Of a stretch of DNA of 64,000 nucleotides, positions 1-11,300 are shown piece after piece (within the stretch, counting starts at the first letter, position 1; the number at the start of each line of letters is the position of its first letter). The DNA comes from Mytilus galloprovincialis (taxonomy: Eukaryota; Mollusca; Bivalvia; Mytilida; Mytilidae), in assembly GCF_965363235.1 (NCBI RefSeq), contig NC_134840.1:58894793-58958792 (forward strand). Direction: 5' to 3'. The translations under genes were made by a program, and so were the position numbers. A model generated the notes under the pieces. The model was given only the letters and a program-made list of their open reading frames with translations, made no database searches and was not told the origin of the DNA.

Positions 1-520
1 CTTGTAGTATCTGAGAAACAGACTTTGAAATGATTATGCTAACTTTTGAACCACAAAGAGATTGAGGTCAGATGAACACTGTCATACAGACTTACATGTT
101 TAACAACATTTCATATACTTAGTCCAGTTGACCAATTGCTTTTAGTTTCTCTGAGAAACTGACTAAATTACAATTCAATGAACTCAGACAAAACCTGAAA
201 GACAGACATGTACAGTATATCTTACATTCCTTCTATACACCAAATAAAGCTGGCCTACAACTTAAAAGAGTACCTGAGATATGGACTAATCCTCAATCAC
301 TGATCCCTGAAATTAGGTCAAAGTCAGTTGAACCCTATCTGTCAGAGTTCAGTTATAGAAGATCCCATCATAATCTCTGTATTGCATTTTGTTACTTTGC
401 CACATCAAAACAAACCTATTCAATCCATATAATTAACAATGCTTGCAGAAATGTTTACATTTTTCTTCTTAAAATTCCAATCTAATTTTCTTAATAAACA
501 TGTACAATTGATATTTAAAA
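1..520. other. Gene-free left edge
   Basis: AT-rich sequence with no open frame, splice chain or repeat that I recognise. Confidence 0.5.
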
Positions 521-2044
521 CCAGATGCTCCACAGGGCGCAGCTTTATACGACCGCAGAGGTTGAACCCTGAACAGTTGGGGCAAGTACGGACACAACAT
601 ACAAGCTGGATTCAGCTCTAAATTTGGATTGTGATTAAATAGTTGACACAGCATAAGTTTCTGACACAGAATGAATGTGGTCTAATGAACTTAAATTTTT
701 TTTTTGCCTTTGAGCAATTCACTATGCTGTTCTCACATCCCCCTTTCCCTTATTCCAAAACTGATCTCAATTCAAATTTCTAATGGAGTTTGCAACAATA
801 ACTACTCATTTAAATACATCATAAAATATTAAATGTAAAAAAAGTGCTTGTAATCACTGAATGGTAAGGATTGTTTTAATTTATTAGTTGGTAGTAAAAG
901 TGAATATACATTGTATATTGTATAAAACAATGATTTAAGTTGATTCAATTACTATTCTGGAGAAAGAAAGATAACTCCAATTTTCAAAGAATATTTCATA
1001 AAAACTCTGCAATTGAAAATTTCTTGCTATAGCGCAATATTGTGCAATTAGATATTTCTTGCTATTGCGCAATACTGTGCAATTGAAGATTTCTTGCTAT
1101 TGCACAATACTGTGCAATTGAAGATTTCTTGCTATTGCGCAATACTGTGCAATTGAAAATTTCTTGCTATTGCGCATTACTGTGCAATTGAAGATTTCTT
1201 GCTATTGCACAATACTATGCAATTGAAAATTTCTTGCTATTGCACAATACTTAATATAATAATGTTGGACCCCGATTTGGACCAACTTGAAAACTGGGCC
1301 CATTATCAAAAATCTAAGTACATGTTTAGATTCAGCATATCAAAGAACCCCAAGAATTCAATTTTGGTTAAAATCAAGCTGAGTTTAGTTTTGGACCCTT
1401 TGGACCTTAATGTAGACTAATTTGAAAACAGGACCAAAAATTAAGAATCTGAATACACAGTTAGATTTGGCATATCAAAGAACCCCATTAATTCATTTTT
1501 TGATGAAATCAAACAAAGTTTAATTTTGGACCCTTTTGGCCCCTAATTCGTTGGGACCAAAACTCCCAAAATCAATCCAAACCTTCCTTTTGTGGTCATA
1601 AACCTTGTGTTAAAATTTCATAGATTTCTATAAACTTATACTAATGTTATTGTGCAAAAACCAAGAAAAATGCTTATTTGGGCCCTGTTTTTTGCCCCTT
1701 ATTCCTAAACTGTTGGGACTAAAACTCCCAAAATCAATCCCAACCTTCCTTTTGTGGTCATAGACCTTATGTTAAAATTTCATAGATTTCTGTTTACTTA
1801 TACTAAAGTTATTGTGCAAAAAACCAAAAAAAATGCTTATTTGGGCCCTTTTTGGCCCCTAATTCCTAAATTGTTGGGACCAAAACACCCAAAATCAATC
1901 CAAACCTTCCTTTTATGGTCATAAACCTTGTGTTTCATAGATTTCTATTAACTTTTAACAAATGTCTTCGGACGACAACGACAACGACGCTAACGTGATA
2001 CAAATATACGACTAAAAAATTTTCAATTTTTGCGGTCATATAAA
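521..2044 (+). mobile_element. Non-autonomous element, CCAGATGCTCC family, copy A
   Basis: Starts CCAGATGCTCCACAGGGCGC and ends near TGCGGTCATATAAA. The block TTTATACGACCGCA near the left end and TGCGGTCGTATAAA at the right end of sister copies are inverted repeats. Inside are a 35-bp palindromic tandem array (1021-1255) and several degenerate copies of a unit of roughly 140-190 bp (TTTGGACCAACTTGAAAACT and CTTCCTTTTGTGGTCATAAA types). No coding capacity. Five further copies or parts lie in the window. Confidence 0.85.
1021..1255 (+). repeat. 35-bp tandem array with an internal palindrome
   Basis: Repeats of the type TTTCTTGCTATTGCACAAT, each containing the inverted pair TTGCACA and TGTGCAA around a short spacer. 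The period is 35 bp at 1091-1160. The array is part of the host element; cognate arrays lie at 22545-22650, 23945-24150 and 48545-48785. Confidence 0.85.
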
Positions 2045-2652
2045 AAAATTGTTGTCCATAAATAGAAATTTCTCAAGATGACCTCTATACACAAAATTAT
2101 TTCAATCAGGATAACATTTTCTATTGTTAATCGCCCTTCCCTTTGTGAAACATACACATCACATTTGGTTTATATGCAAGTGTTTTCAGTTACTAATCTC
2201 ATCAAAATTATCGTTTATATTTTCTTTATGACAGCTAGGAATGAAGATTTCATAGACTGGTCAAAATGTTTACCTGATAATGAAACATGAATACAGATAT
2301 TCGATCAGTGTAGGGTTCTGCTTGAAGATAAAATTTGTATTTTGCATCCGTTTTTATGAACAAATTATTTTTAATTATTAAACTTGTATATATAATAATT
2401 GTCCTTTGGTGTTTTTTTATTCATTTGTTTTACTGGTGATTATTATACATGCCAGTATCAAATTTACTTTGCGGTGATAATTAACAGAACTATAAAAGTT
2501 AATTTAAGAAGGGTAACTTTTAAGATCATGCTGATTATGAACTACAACCTGTGAGAAGTCTTAGATACAGCGTTTAGCTAGATTTGTTTTACTTGCACAT
2601 GATTTTGTCTTCTGTAATACTACTCATTAACAAGAATATGTCCATAATACAT
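2045..2652. other. Gene-free stretch between repeats
   Basis: AT-rich; one 70-codon frame at 2078-2290 has no family resemblance. Nothing else seen. Confidence 0.5.
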
Positions 2653-2924
2653 TGATGCCCCATTAACACTATCATTTTCTAAGTTCAGTAGTACCTAAAA
2701 TTTGGGTCAAAACTCTAATTTGGCATTAAATTAGAAAGATCATATCATAGGGAACATGTGTACTGAGTTTCAAGTTGATTGGACTTAAACTTCATCAACT
2801 ACCTTGACCAAAGATTTTAACATGAAGTGGGACAAATGAACAGACAACGAACAGACTGACAGACGAACAGATGGACAAATGCACACACAGCCCAAAAAAT
2901 AATGCCTGATGGTGGGGCATAAAA
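2653..2924 (-). repeat. GCCCCAC-end dispersed repeat, copy 1
   Basis: Runs from GATGCCCCATTAACACTATC to GGTGGGGCATAAAA and matches 34979-35282 in reverse complement, sharing the block for the threefold phrase TTGAAGTCCAATCGACTTCA, ACATGTTCCCTATGATATGA and the variable ACAGAC/GTCCGT tract. Both ends carry GCCCCAC-type inverted sequence. Confidence 0.75.
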
Positions 2925-3393
2925 AAATGTTTTTACCTGTAAAAGACACGAAATGATGGCAAAAGGTCACAATAGTTAACTTAACTAAAATAACTTCTCA
3001 TATTACAAATTGTCAATTTTAAACTATTGATTCTGCAAAATAACAAATCAATAGAAAAACCTATTGCAGTTAAATGTGCAGAAATCTTTTCAAACAGATG
3101 GGACAATACCCCTAATGCGCCTTCAAATGAGGAACACAAAAGTCACGTGTAAACAAAAAATCTCTGTGTAGTGATATTTGACACATTTCTATGATAAACA
3201 AATGACTGAGCTGAACCATTAGTGTTAATTTAGAAAGTAAGAGAACACAGAATAAATGTGTAAAAACCATGGAGCTATTAAATGTGTTCAAAGTATTAAA
3301 ATTTCAAAGAACTTATTGTGTTAAAAATGGGATTTTTTACCATGAGGAGCCACATCGCAAAAGGATACTCGGGGTTTGCTAAATTACGGAAAA

Positions 3394-3570
3394 ATGAATC
3401 ACACTTCGTACCCCGAAAATTTAACCACATATGTAAAAATGTCTCAGCTTCGAAACAAGCCATCATACATACACAAGTTTACGATATGGGCTGAGCAACA
3501 GAAGAAAACGTTACCATTACGGCCTATGGAGAAACAATTGCGCATATTGCCCCAGATAAATGGAGTTTAA
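3394..3570 (+). CDS. Possible small protein, 58 aa, unrecognised
   Basis: An ATG-to-TAA frame reading MNHTSYPENLTTYVKMSQ at its start and LRILPQINGV at its end. Composition is protein-like (KFTIWAEQQKKTLPLRPMEK), basic, with no membrane segment or signal peptide. A second frame from ATG 3341 is open for about 56 codons over the same DNA. There is no clear promoter or splice partner. It could be the last exon of a gene, a retrocopy remnant, or chance. Confidence 0.25.
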   Translation: MNHTSYPENLTTYVKMSQLRNKPSYIHKFTIWAEQQKKTLPLRPMEKQLRILPQINGV

Positions 3571-4071
3571 ATTTTTAATAACCTTAGGCTTTGACAGAAG
3601 GGGCCCAAGTGAAAACCCTTAGGACATTAATCACAGTATAATCCTTTTTTATTTGTAGGTACCAAATGTCATTGATTGAAAAAAAAAAAAGTTCAAAGGT
3701 GTTTGATTTGTCATGAATTTGTCACAGTCTGCATAGACAAATATGTACATTGTTGAACTTTAAATTTTAAAAATTGTTTTTATTGTATAAATAAGGTTTT
3801 TATTGTGTTTATTTTTCAACCTCATTTTGTCATCCTTATTCATACATGTGTTTGTCTTTGTGTAACACTGCATCTAGGCCACCAAGAATACCAAGATTTA
3901 ATTTGTTTGTTCAGTTGCTTGATTTTTAAAACGAAAATTTCAAAAAGGAATTTGACCATAATTGTATTTTCAAAAATAGATAAAAACCCTAAGCATGGTT
4001 TCTTTTCTGTTGGTTTTTAATCATTTTCATTTTGCTTGTCATCTTTTAACATTTTACACAATGACATCAAT

Positions 4072-4835
4072 AAAAACAAGAAGCTGTCACAACGACAGCA
4101 AACCGGATTTATTAACATTTATTTGTGTCCTGGCAATATCACAAGAACCATTACTGATGAATGGTGAAGTGAAAATCATCAATATCAAATTTGACCTCCA
4201 TTTTGTCATCAGTATCAACATATTAAAATTTGAAAAGCTTAGATTGAATGGTTCATGAGTAAATGCAACAACGTGAATGGAAACGCCATTTTACAAATTT
4301 CAAGAACCATAACTCCTGAACCGTAAAAGTCAAAATCGTCATTATTGAACTTGACCTCTATTTTGTCATCAGTAACAACATATAAAAATTTCAAAAGCTT
4401 TGGTTGAATGGTTCATGAGAAAATGCACGGACACGACTGGAAACACCATTTTTCAATCTTTCAAGAACCATAACTCCTGAACGGTAAAAGTCAAAATCGT
4501 CATTATTGAACTTGACCTCCATTTTGTCATCAGTAACAACATATTAAAATTTGGGAAGCTTTGGTAGAACAGTTCATGCGTAAATGCATGGACACGACTG
4601 GAAACTCCATTTTTCAATCTTTCAAGAACCATAACTCCTGAACGGTAAAAGTCAAAATCGCCATTATTGAACTTGACCTTCATTTAGTTGTCAGTAACAA
4701 CATATTAAAATTTTAAAAGCTTTGGTTGAACGGTTCATGAGTTAATGCACAGACAACATTTGATTGCCGACCGCCCGCCCGCCGTACATCCCCAAATCAA
4801 TAACCGACATTTTTGTCACAAAAATCCGGTTAAAA
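4072..4835 (+). repeat. 161-bp tandem repeat element, four units
   Basis: The phrase AACTCCTGAACGGTAAAAGT recurs at 4311, 4472 and 4633, with a diverged copy near 4150, giving a 161-bp period. The block starts with GCTGTCACAACGACAGCAAA and ends with CCGCCCGCCCGCCGTACATC followed by AAAAATCCGGTT. A related element lies at 5718-6065. Short open frames here are accidents of the repeat. Confidence 0.85.
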
Positions 4836-5343
4836 AGCACAATTAATACTAACATTTGTTATTTTTTAGCATTTATTTATCAAAATGTTAAAAAATCTCT
4901 CATTTAGAGTATCTGTCAAACAAAGTTGTTATTCTGGTAAAATTTGTATGTTATCAATGGTATATATCTCTATTCTACCATTTGGCAGTGGGAAGGTGAA
5001 GGTGAAGGTTAAAGGTGATAAAAATAACAACTAAGACATAATGAAAATTATCACATATTTTACATCATCATACATAGTTAATTTAAACATGAAAATTGGT
5101 GTACAAATAGAGTGAAAATATCCAGGAATCTAAAGTCAACTCAAGCATACTAATCCTCTTCAAATTCCTGCATTAAAAATATTCAAGCACTGATGTAAAT
5201 ATAAGAATTCAACACAAATCTGTGCTGAAACATACAAATATAAAGTCTTTATGACACAGTCAGATGATAGCGCTGATCTGACTCTATCATCAAATAATCA
5301 CAACTATATGAGAGTTTTCTTCTCTTCCTATTTTTACAATAAA
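4836..5343. other. Probable 3' UTR and downstream region of cullin-4
   Basis: Lies just past the CUL4 stop on the minus strand. A minus-strand AATAAA (TTTATT on plus, near 4869) would give a 3' UTR of about 470 nt. No competing gene seen. Confidence 0.4.
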
Positions 5344-8300
5344 TCAAGCAACATAGTGATATTGATTAGCATCTTCTTTGTCTCTTTCCATATAGTCTCT
5401 ATCTATTAAACTTTCTATTCTTTTCTTCAGATCTGTAGGCTGTAACAAAGAATAATATTGTTGTCAAGATTGAATGGACATTTTGTAAACTACAAACATA
5501 ATGAGAATGATAAATCAGAATATGGTTATAAAATAAGTACATGTACCTGTTGGTGACCCTCTGCTGTTGTTTTTTATTTGGTCGGGTTGTTGTCTCTTTG
5601 ACACATTCCCCATTTCCATTCTCAATTTTATATTTTACATGTATAAAGATAACAAATAAAGAATGATAACTGTGTCGTCTAAAAATTAAATCAATATCTC
5701 AAAAGAAGATTAAAGCAAAACAAGAAGGATTTCAGAGCGACAGCAAACCAAAATTTTAATATTTGTGTCTTTGCATTTTTCAATATCACAAGGACCATAA
5801 TCCCTGAACGGTAAAAGTGAAAATAGTCAATATAGAACTTCACCCCCATTTTGTCATCAGTAACAACATATTAAAATCTGAAAAGCTTTGGTTGACCTGT
5901 TCATGAGTAAAAGCAGGAACAAGACTGGAAAGATTATTTTTCAACTTTGAAGAACCATTACTCCTGAACGGAGTATTAATGCACAGACATTGTTTGGCAG
6001 TGGCACACAAGCCATATATCCTAAATCAAAATCTGTTTTTTTTTTCTTCAGAAATTTGGTTGTATAACCTGCCATAAAGTGGCATTTTTATGTTTTTCCA
6101 CCACTTTGACTAAATATGAAGTTGTAATAATTAGAAATACCTTGACTGGGAATTTGAGTTGTTTGTAAAGTTCTGAGATAAGTAAATTATGACTAAGTGC
6201 TTTGCGTGTTTTCATGATACGGACAATAGCTGCGTCAACTTGATACTGTCTGTCCTGGAATACACGTTCTGTGGTACTGGTGTTTTCTTCCGGCTGTAAA
6301 ATATTATAAGAACAAATAAAAATTTTGTACTTTAAAAGTTACAAATCACTTCCCCTTATATGATGGAAAGTAAAAATTCATTCATATTTATATATTTATG
6401 CACAAAGTATATAGGCAACAAAAGTATTTAAGATACAAAATATGGTATTAAAGTTTTAAAAAAATCACAGTATATATCAATTCAAAGCATTACAAAACCT
6501 TTTATCCCTGAAACAATTGATTCAATTAGTCATAATTAATATATGTATGCTGATGGGAACTAAACTAACCTGATCTTATCAAAGAATTGTTTCTTTACTA
6601 AAATAGATATTGGTTAAACTTCATAAGGACCAATCAAAACACCAATAACAAATATTTCAACAATACCTGACAATATCAAGATGAAATATATGTATTCTCT
6701 CTACATAATACAAATTTTTCTAATTATTGATATAAAATTTACCAACATGAACTAATATTAAAAGTGACATTTGCTCCTTTTGGATTTTAGAATTTGAATT
6801 CTTAATTGGTCCAGTCACAAGTACTAGAGAATTAAGCATACACCTTTAATACCATTCTTTATGTACCTATAAAAAGTCAGGAGCCTGATGTTCAGTGGTT
6901 GTTGTTGGTTCATGTCAGTCATAATAGCTTTCATAAATGGTTTCGTTATATAAATAAGGCTGTTGGGTTTCTCTCAAATTGAAATGTTGGGGCTTTTCTA
7001 GCTGAGTATACTGTATCAGTTTTTCTCATAGTTGAAATTTCTGTAGTTGCCTATAATTGCTGACATCCATTTCATATGGACTTTGCTGTGCTGAATAGTT
7101 GTCTCATTGGCAATCATACCACATCTCCTTATTAGAGCCACTGTTTAACCCCTAAACTTTCAAAAATAGTAAAATTGTCTATCTATTCAAAGTTATGTTT
7201 AGTATTAAATATTACATTTCTTCTGACTTGGGAAAACATTTTAATGACTGACAAGAGGAATGATTAAGAATTGTATAGAAAGACCAATCATTCTACTACA
7301 TATACTTACTGTTTCTTTCATTTGAATCTGATTAATTTTGATTCTACATAATTTGTGCTTAAATCCATCATTGAATATGAACTTGTCATCATCTTCCACA
7401 TCTTTACTCTAGAAAAAAATAATAACAAAATCCTTAACTGTAGATTTCACAAAATATATTATATACTATTCCAATGAGTAAACTGAAAATCAAGATTTTA
7501 TAAGATATCCATTGTTACATTAATTCAATGCACTTACTCGATAATCAAATAAACGTCTTTTTTTGTTTGATTTTAAAGCAAGCATGTCACCTCCATGACC
7601 TCAAGGAACACTAAGCAAATCTTTATAAAAAGCTTTTATACAATTTTTCTTTTGACTAACTTTAAGAAAATGGTTTAGTGTTAGTTTTGAATTCTACTAA
7701 AGTAAGATACTATGCACTGTAAAAGTATAAATAAGTCAAAACAGCGTTTTGTACAAACTCTTTAAGAAGTTGACAATTGTACACTTCAAACATGTTCAAG
7801 TTTTCATACATAGGTAATATGTTTACATCAATTTATCACATTTCCTACCTTAGGTTCTTTTGAGATAACTCTGGCTTTACCACATGCTAAAGACTGTAGA
7901 GTCCGTCTCAATTCACCATCCTCTGTAGAAAAAATAAAAAAAGTTGTATCAGATATACATTTGTATGTATCAAATAAGTAAGTGTTTTTGATGGAAAAGC
8001 ATTACTTGACAAGTTTTCCCAATATATAACAGTTTACACTCGTATGTGTTTTAATTGTTCTAAAGAAAAATGAAATGAAAGTGCTAGTGACACTGAGAGG
8101 TAAAGACTGCTTAAACGCTGCAATTTGAACAAAAAATCATTTATTATTTTTATAAATCAAAGAAATATATTTAGCAACAACAACTGAAATGATTTCCCTT
8201 TGTTTAAAAGTCTCAAGATTTTAACTTCAGTGCATTATGTTGTGTAAACACAGAAAACACAGGTAGAAAAGAGGTTAAAATTACACTGCCCCAAGAGAGA

Positions 8301-11300
8301 ACATATCTACATTACTTTAATCCAATTACATGTATATTTTTTTTTCATTTCTGAAAAAAAAAACAAGATCATTAAAAAATCTTAACAAAGGTAATGTTTT
8401 GGGCGTATTAATTTGCTTAATTTTAAAAAAAAATTTTTTAATTCTCAAAAGAGAATTTACTTTTGCCTTCATACAACTGCACATGATTAAGACATTTTCG
8501 TATGATTCTCTTTGATAAAGTAATCAATATTTATCTCATTATGAATAAAAAGAAATCAGATATTTTACCATGGGAGATAACTTGGCCACAAATGAATTAA
8601 ATTCAAGGGGAGATAATTCACTTGGACATGACTGAACATCAACCAATTTAGTATAGTTTTAGTTATGTTTCCCAAAGAATGGATTCTCATATATAATATA
8701 AAATATGTAGCATTTAAATTTATAACTATGTCATTAAATAAGAACAGCAACCTTTATTTCTTCAAATAATTTTAAACATATTTTCAATTAATTCTTCCTT
8801 CCAAGAAAGTTTTAGACAACCTATTGTTCATTAATTTAAGCATCTATCTATCTTAACTCGTTTTAACCAGAATAACTGTCCATCAAACACTGTAATACAA
8901 GGCTCTTTATGTTAACCCTAGAAAAGGTACTTGAACTAAACTAAAATTTTAGATAATTTCCAATGTGTTTGATCTTTTTTCGTAGTTATTCTTCTTAATC
9001 ATTAATCATGGCCTCCTCTGAAATGACTGAATTTCTTAAAAGGGAGGAAAATCTTTTTATCTTCAATATGAAACCATTCAAGAATCAATTTCACTTTAAC
9101 ATTTACGATGGCTATGTTCTCCCAAGACTTACCTATTGCTGTAGCCAGTTTTATTTCTTTGAATGTGAAAACATCACCCTCATTAAATAAAAGAAGACAT
9201 AAGGTTTGGAATAGGGACACTTGTAGTTCCTTCTTTCCTCCCTGAAAACAATTATTAACTTGTGGTTAACTAATCATTTACACAACAATATTTTATGATA
9301 TTGGCTTCCAATATACTATTATAATTGATATATTTTTGCATTTTATTATCGAGTAGAAACAAAACAATTGTAAATCAGTGTAAGGATTAACCATGCACAG
9401 TTTTTGTTTTTGTAATTTTTCTTAAAATTTGATTAAAAGATTTACTTATAAATACATTGTAATACCTGAGGTTTGTGTGCACATAAAAACTCATTCAAAC
9501 CTAACACATTTTGTTCCTGTACCAAATCAGGCTATCCTGACCATGAGTTAGTTGTGTCTTTTATTATGTTATTTTCTGTGTTTTTTCTGTTTTTATCAGA
9601 GTCGAGTGTTCATGATTGATATGGTATGTTAGGCTATCAAGAACTTTTGGTGATGCTGGTCATCTTGTTGTTATTTTTCTTGTTTAAACCTTTTTTTCTT
9701 CTTAAAAAAATCACTTACTGGGAAGCATGCTTTGAGAACACAATGTCCCAGAGTTGACTGCCACTGAAGTTTCTTCCCACTGTGTTTACCCAAGTAAAAC
9801 TTTTTGAAAATTTCTTGGTATTTAACCATCTGTAAAAAAAATTTACAATAAATAATTCAATTTACAAATTTCTGTCAATAGTTTACTATCTATCATTGTG
9901 AGCTGTATAGTTTTCATTGTTTAAATAAAGAGGAGCAGACTTTAAGATATATTTTTGGTTATAAATATAAGTAGATGCATTACCAATGAGACATCTCTCC
10001 AACAGAGACCATGTCACTGTAAGGCTCTCAACAATGAGAAAATTCCAGTCCGCTAAATATGTTGAGAGAATGACATGGCCTTGGTTTACTAATAGTCCAG
10101 GGGTTTATCTGGGTATTTTGGGAAAAAGGACCCTGGCCAGTTTTAGGAATTTTTTAGCGCAGTTTTCAATGAAATTGGGAAAAACAACCAATATACCAGA
10201 TGTTAGTTTTAGTGTGTTTAGTTCATTAAATTTGTTTTTAAATATAACAACATGGCATTAAAGTTTATTTGAGTATCAAAATAATGAGTTCTAACTTTTT
10301 AAAGGATTGTTATTTTTTTTTATTTTGACATGAAAATTTGTGAACTAAAATATTTTGAGTTCTGTATAAAATATATCCTGTTTCTATTTTCTTTTATATA
10401 TATCTTTTACTTTTCAATTTTAGTGTTGCTATGATAGCTGTCACATGTTTGGTTCTTTTCATTTTTTATTAACTGTATTTGATTGACAAACCCCGGAATT
10501 ATATACTTGTTCGTTTCCGGATTTGATCTGGTTTTAATATTTTCCCACACTTCCTGTTTATTTATGGCAGCCATTGTTTGTCAAATGTTGTTTGTCATTC
10601 AGTATGTTTCAACTTGGATTTACACATTACTTGTTGACGATTTTTGACATAAAGCTAGCTGTTGAATAAAATAAACATCTCTGTCATGAATAATAAAAGA
10701 TGAAAATAAATTTTGTGATCATTTGGGAATTTTACTCCCAAAATTGGGAAAAATGTAGGGTTTTTGCCGTTGGGAATGGGTCCGAAAACCGGACCCTGTG
10801 GAATGCTAGAAAAATCCATGAATTCAGCAGGAAGGTATACTTCCATTGGCATATATGTAGGCCAATAGCCCATAGTTAATATATTGACAGTTAAATCTAT
10901 CATTGTCTATTCTGATACTTACTTCAGCGGGAAGATGTACTTCCATTGGCATATATGTGGGCCAATAGCCCATAGTTAATATATTGACAGTTAAATCTAT
11001 CATTGTCTATTCTGATACTTAGTTCAGCGGGAAGATGTACTTCCATTGGCATATATGTGGGCCAATAGCCTATAGTTAATATATTGACAGTTAAATCTAT
11101 CATTGTCTATTCTGATACTTACTTCAGCGGGAAGATGTACTTCCATTGGCATATATGTGGGCCAATAGCCCATAGTTAATATATTGACAGTTAAATCTAT
11201 CATTGTCTATTCTGATACTTACTTAAGCGGGAAGATGTACTTCCATTGGCATATATGTGGGCCAATAGCCCATAGTTAATATATTGACAGTTAAATCTAT

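Noticed and set aside
1021-1255. Regular repeats with constant spacing, possibly a CRISPR array
   Set aside because: The units are contiguous, without unique spacers, and recur inside a eukaryotic transposon family.
4453-4683. 76-residue minus-strand frame with internal repeats
   Set aside because: It is an accident of the 161-bp tandem repeat.
10080-10830. GGGAAAAAGGACCCTG and CCGGACCCTG phrases as ends of a MITE
   Set aside because: The two phrases are similar, but I could not establish clean inverted ends or a target duplication.
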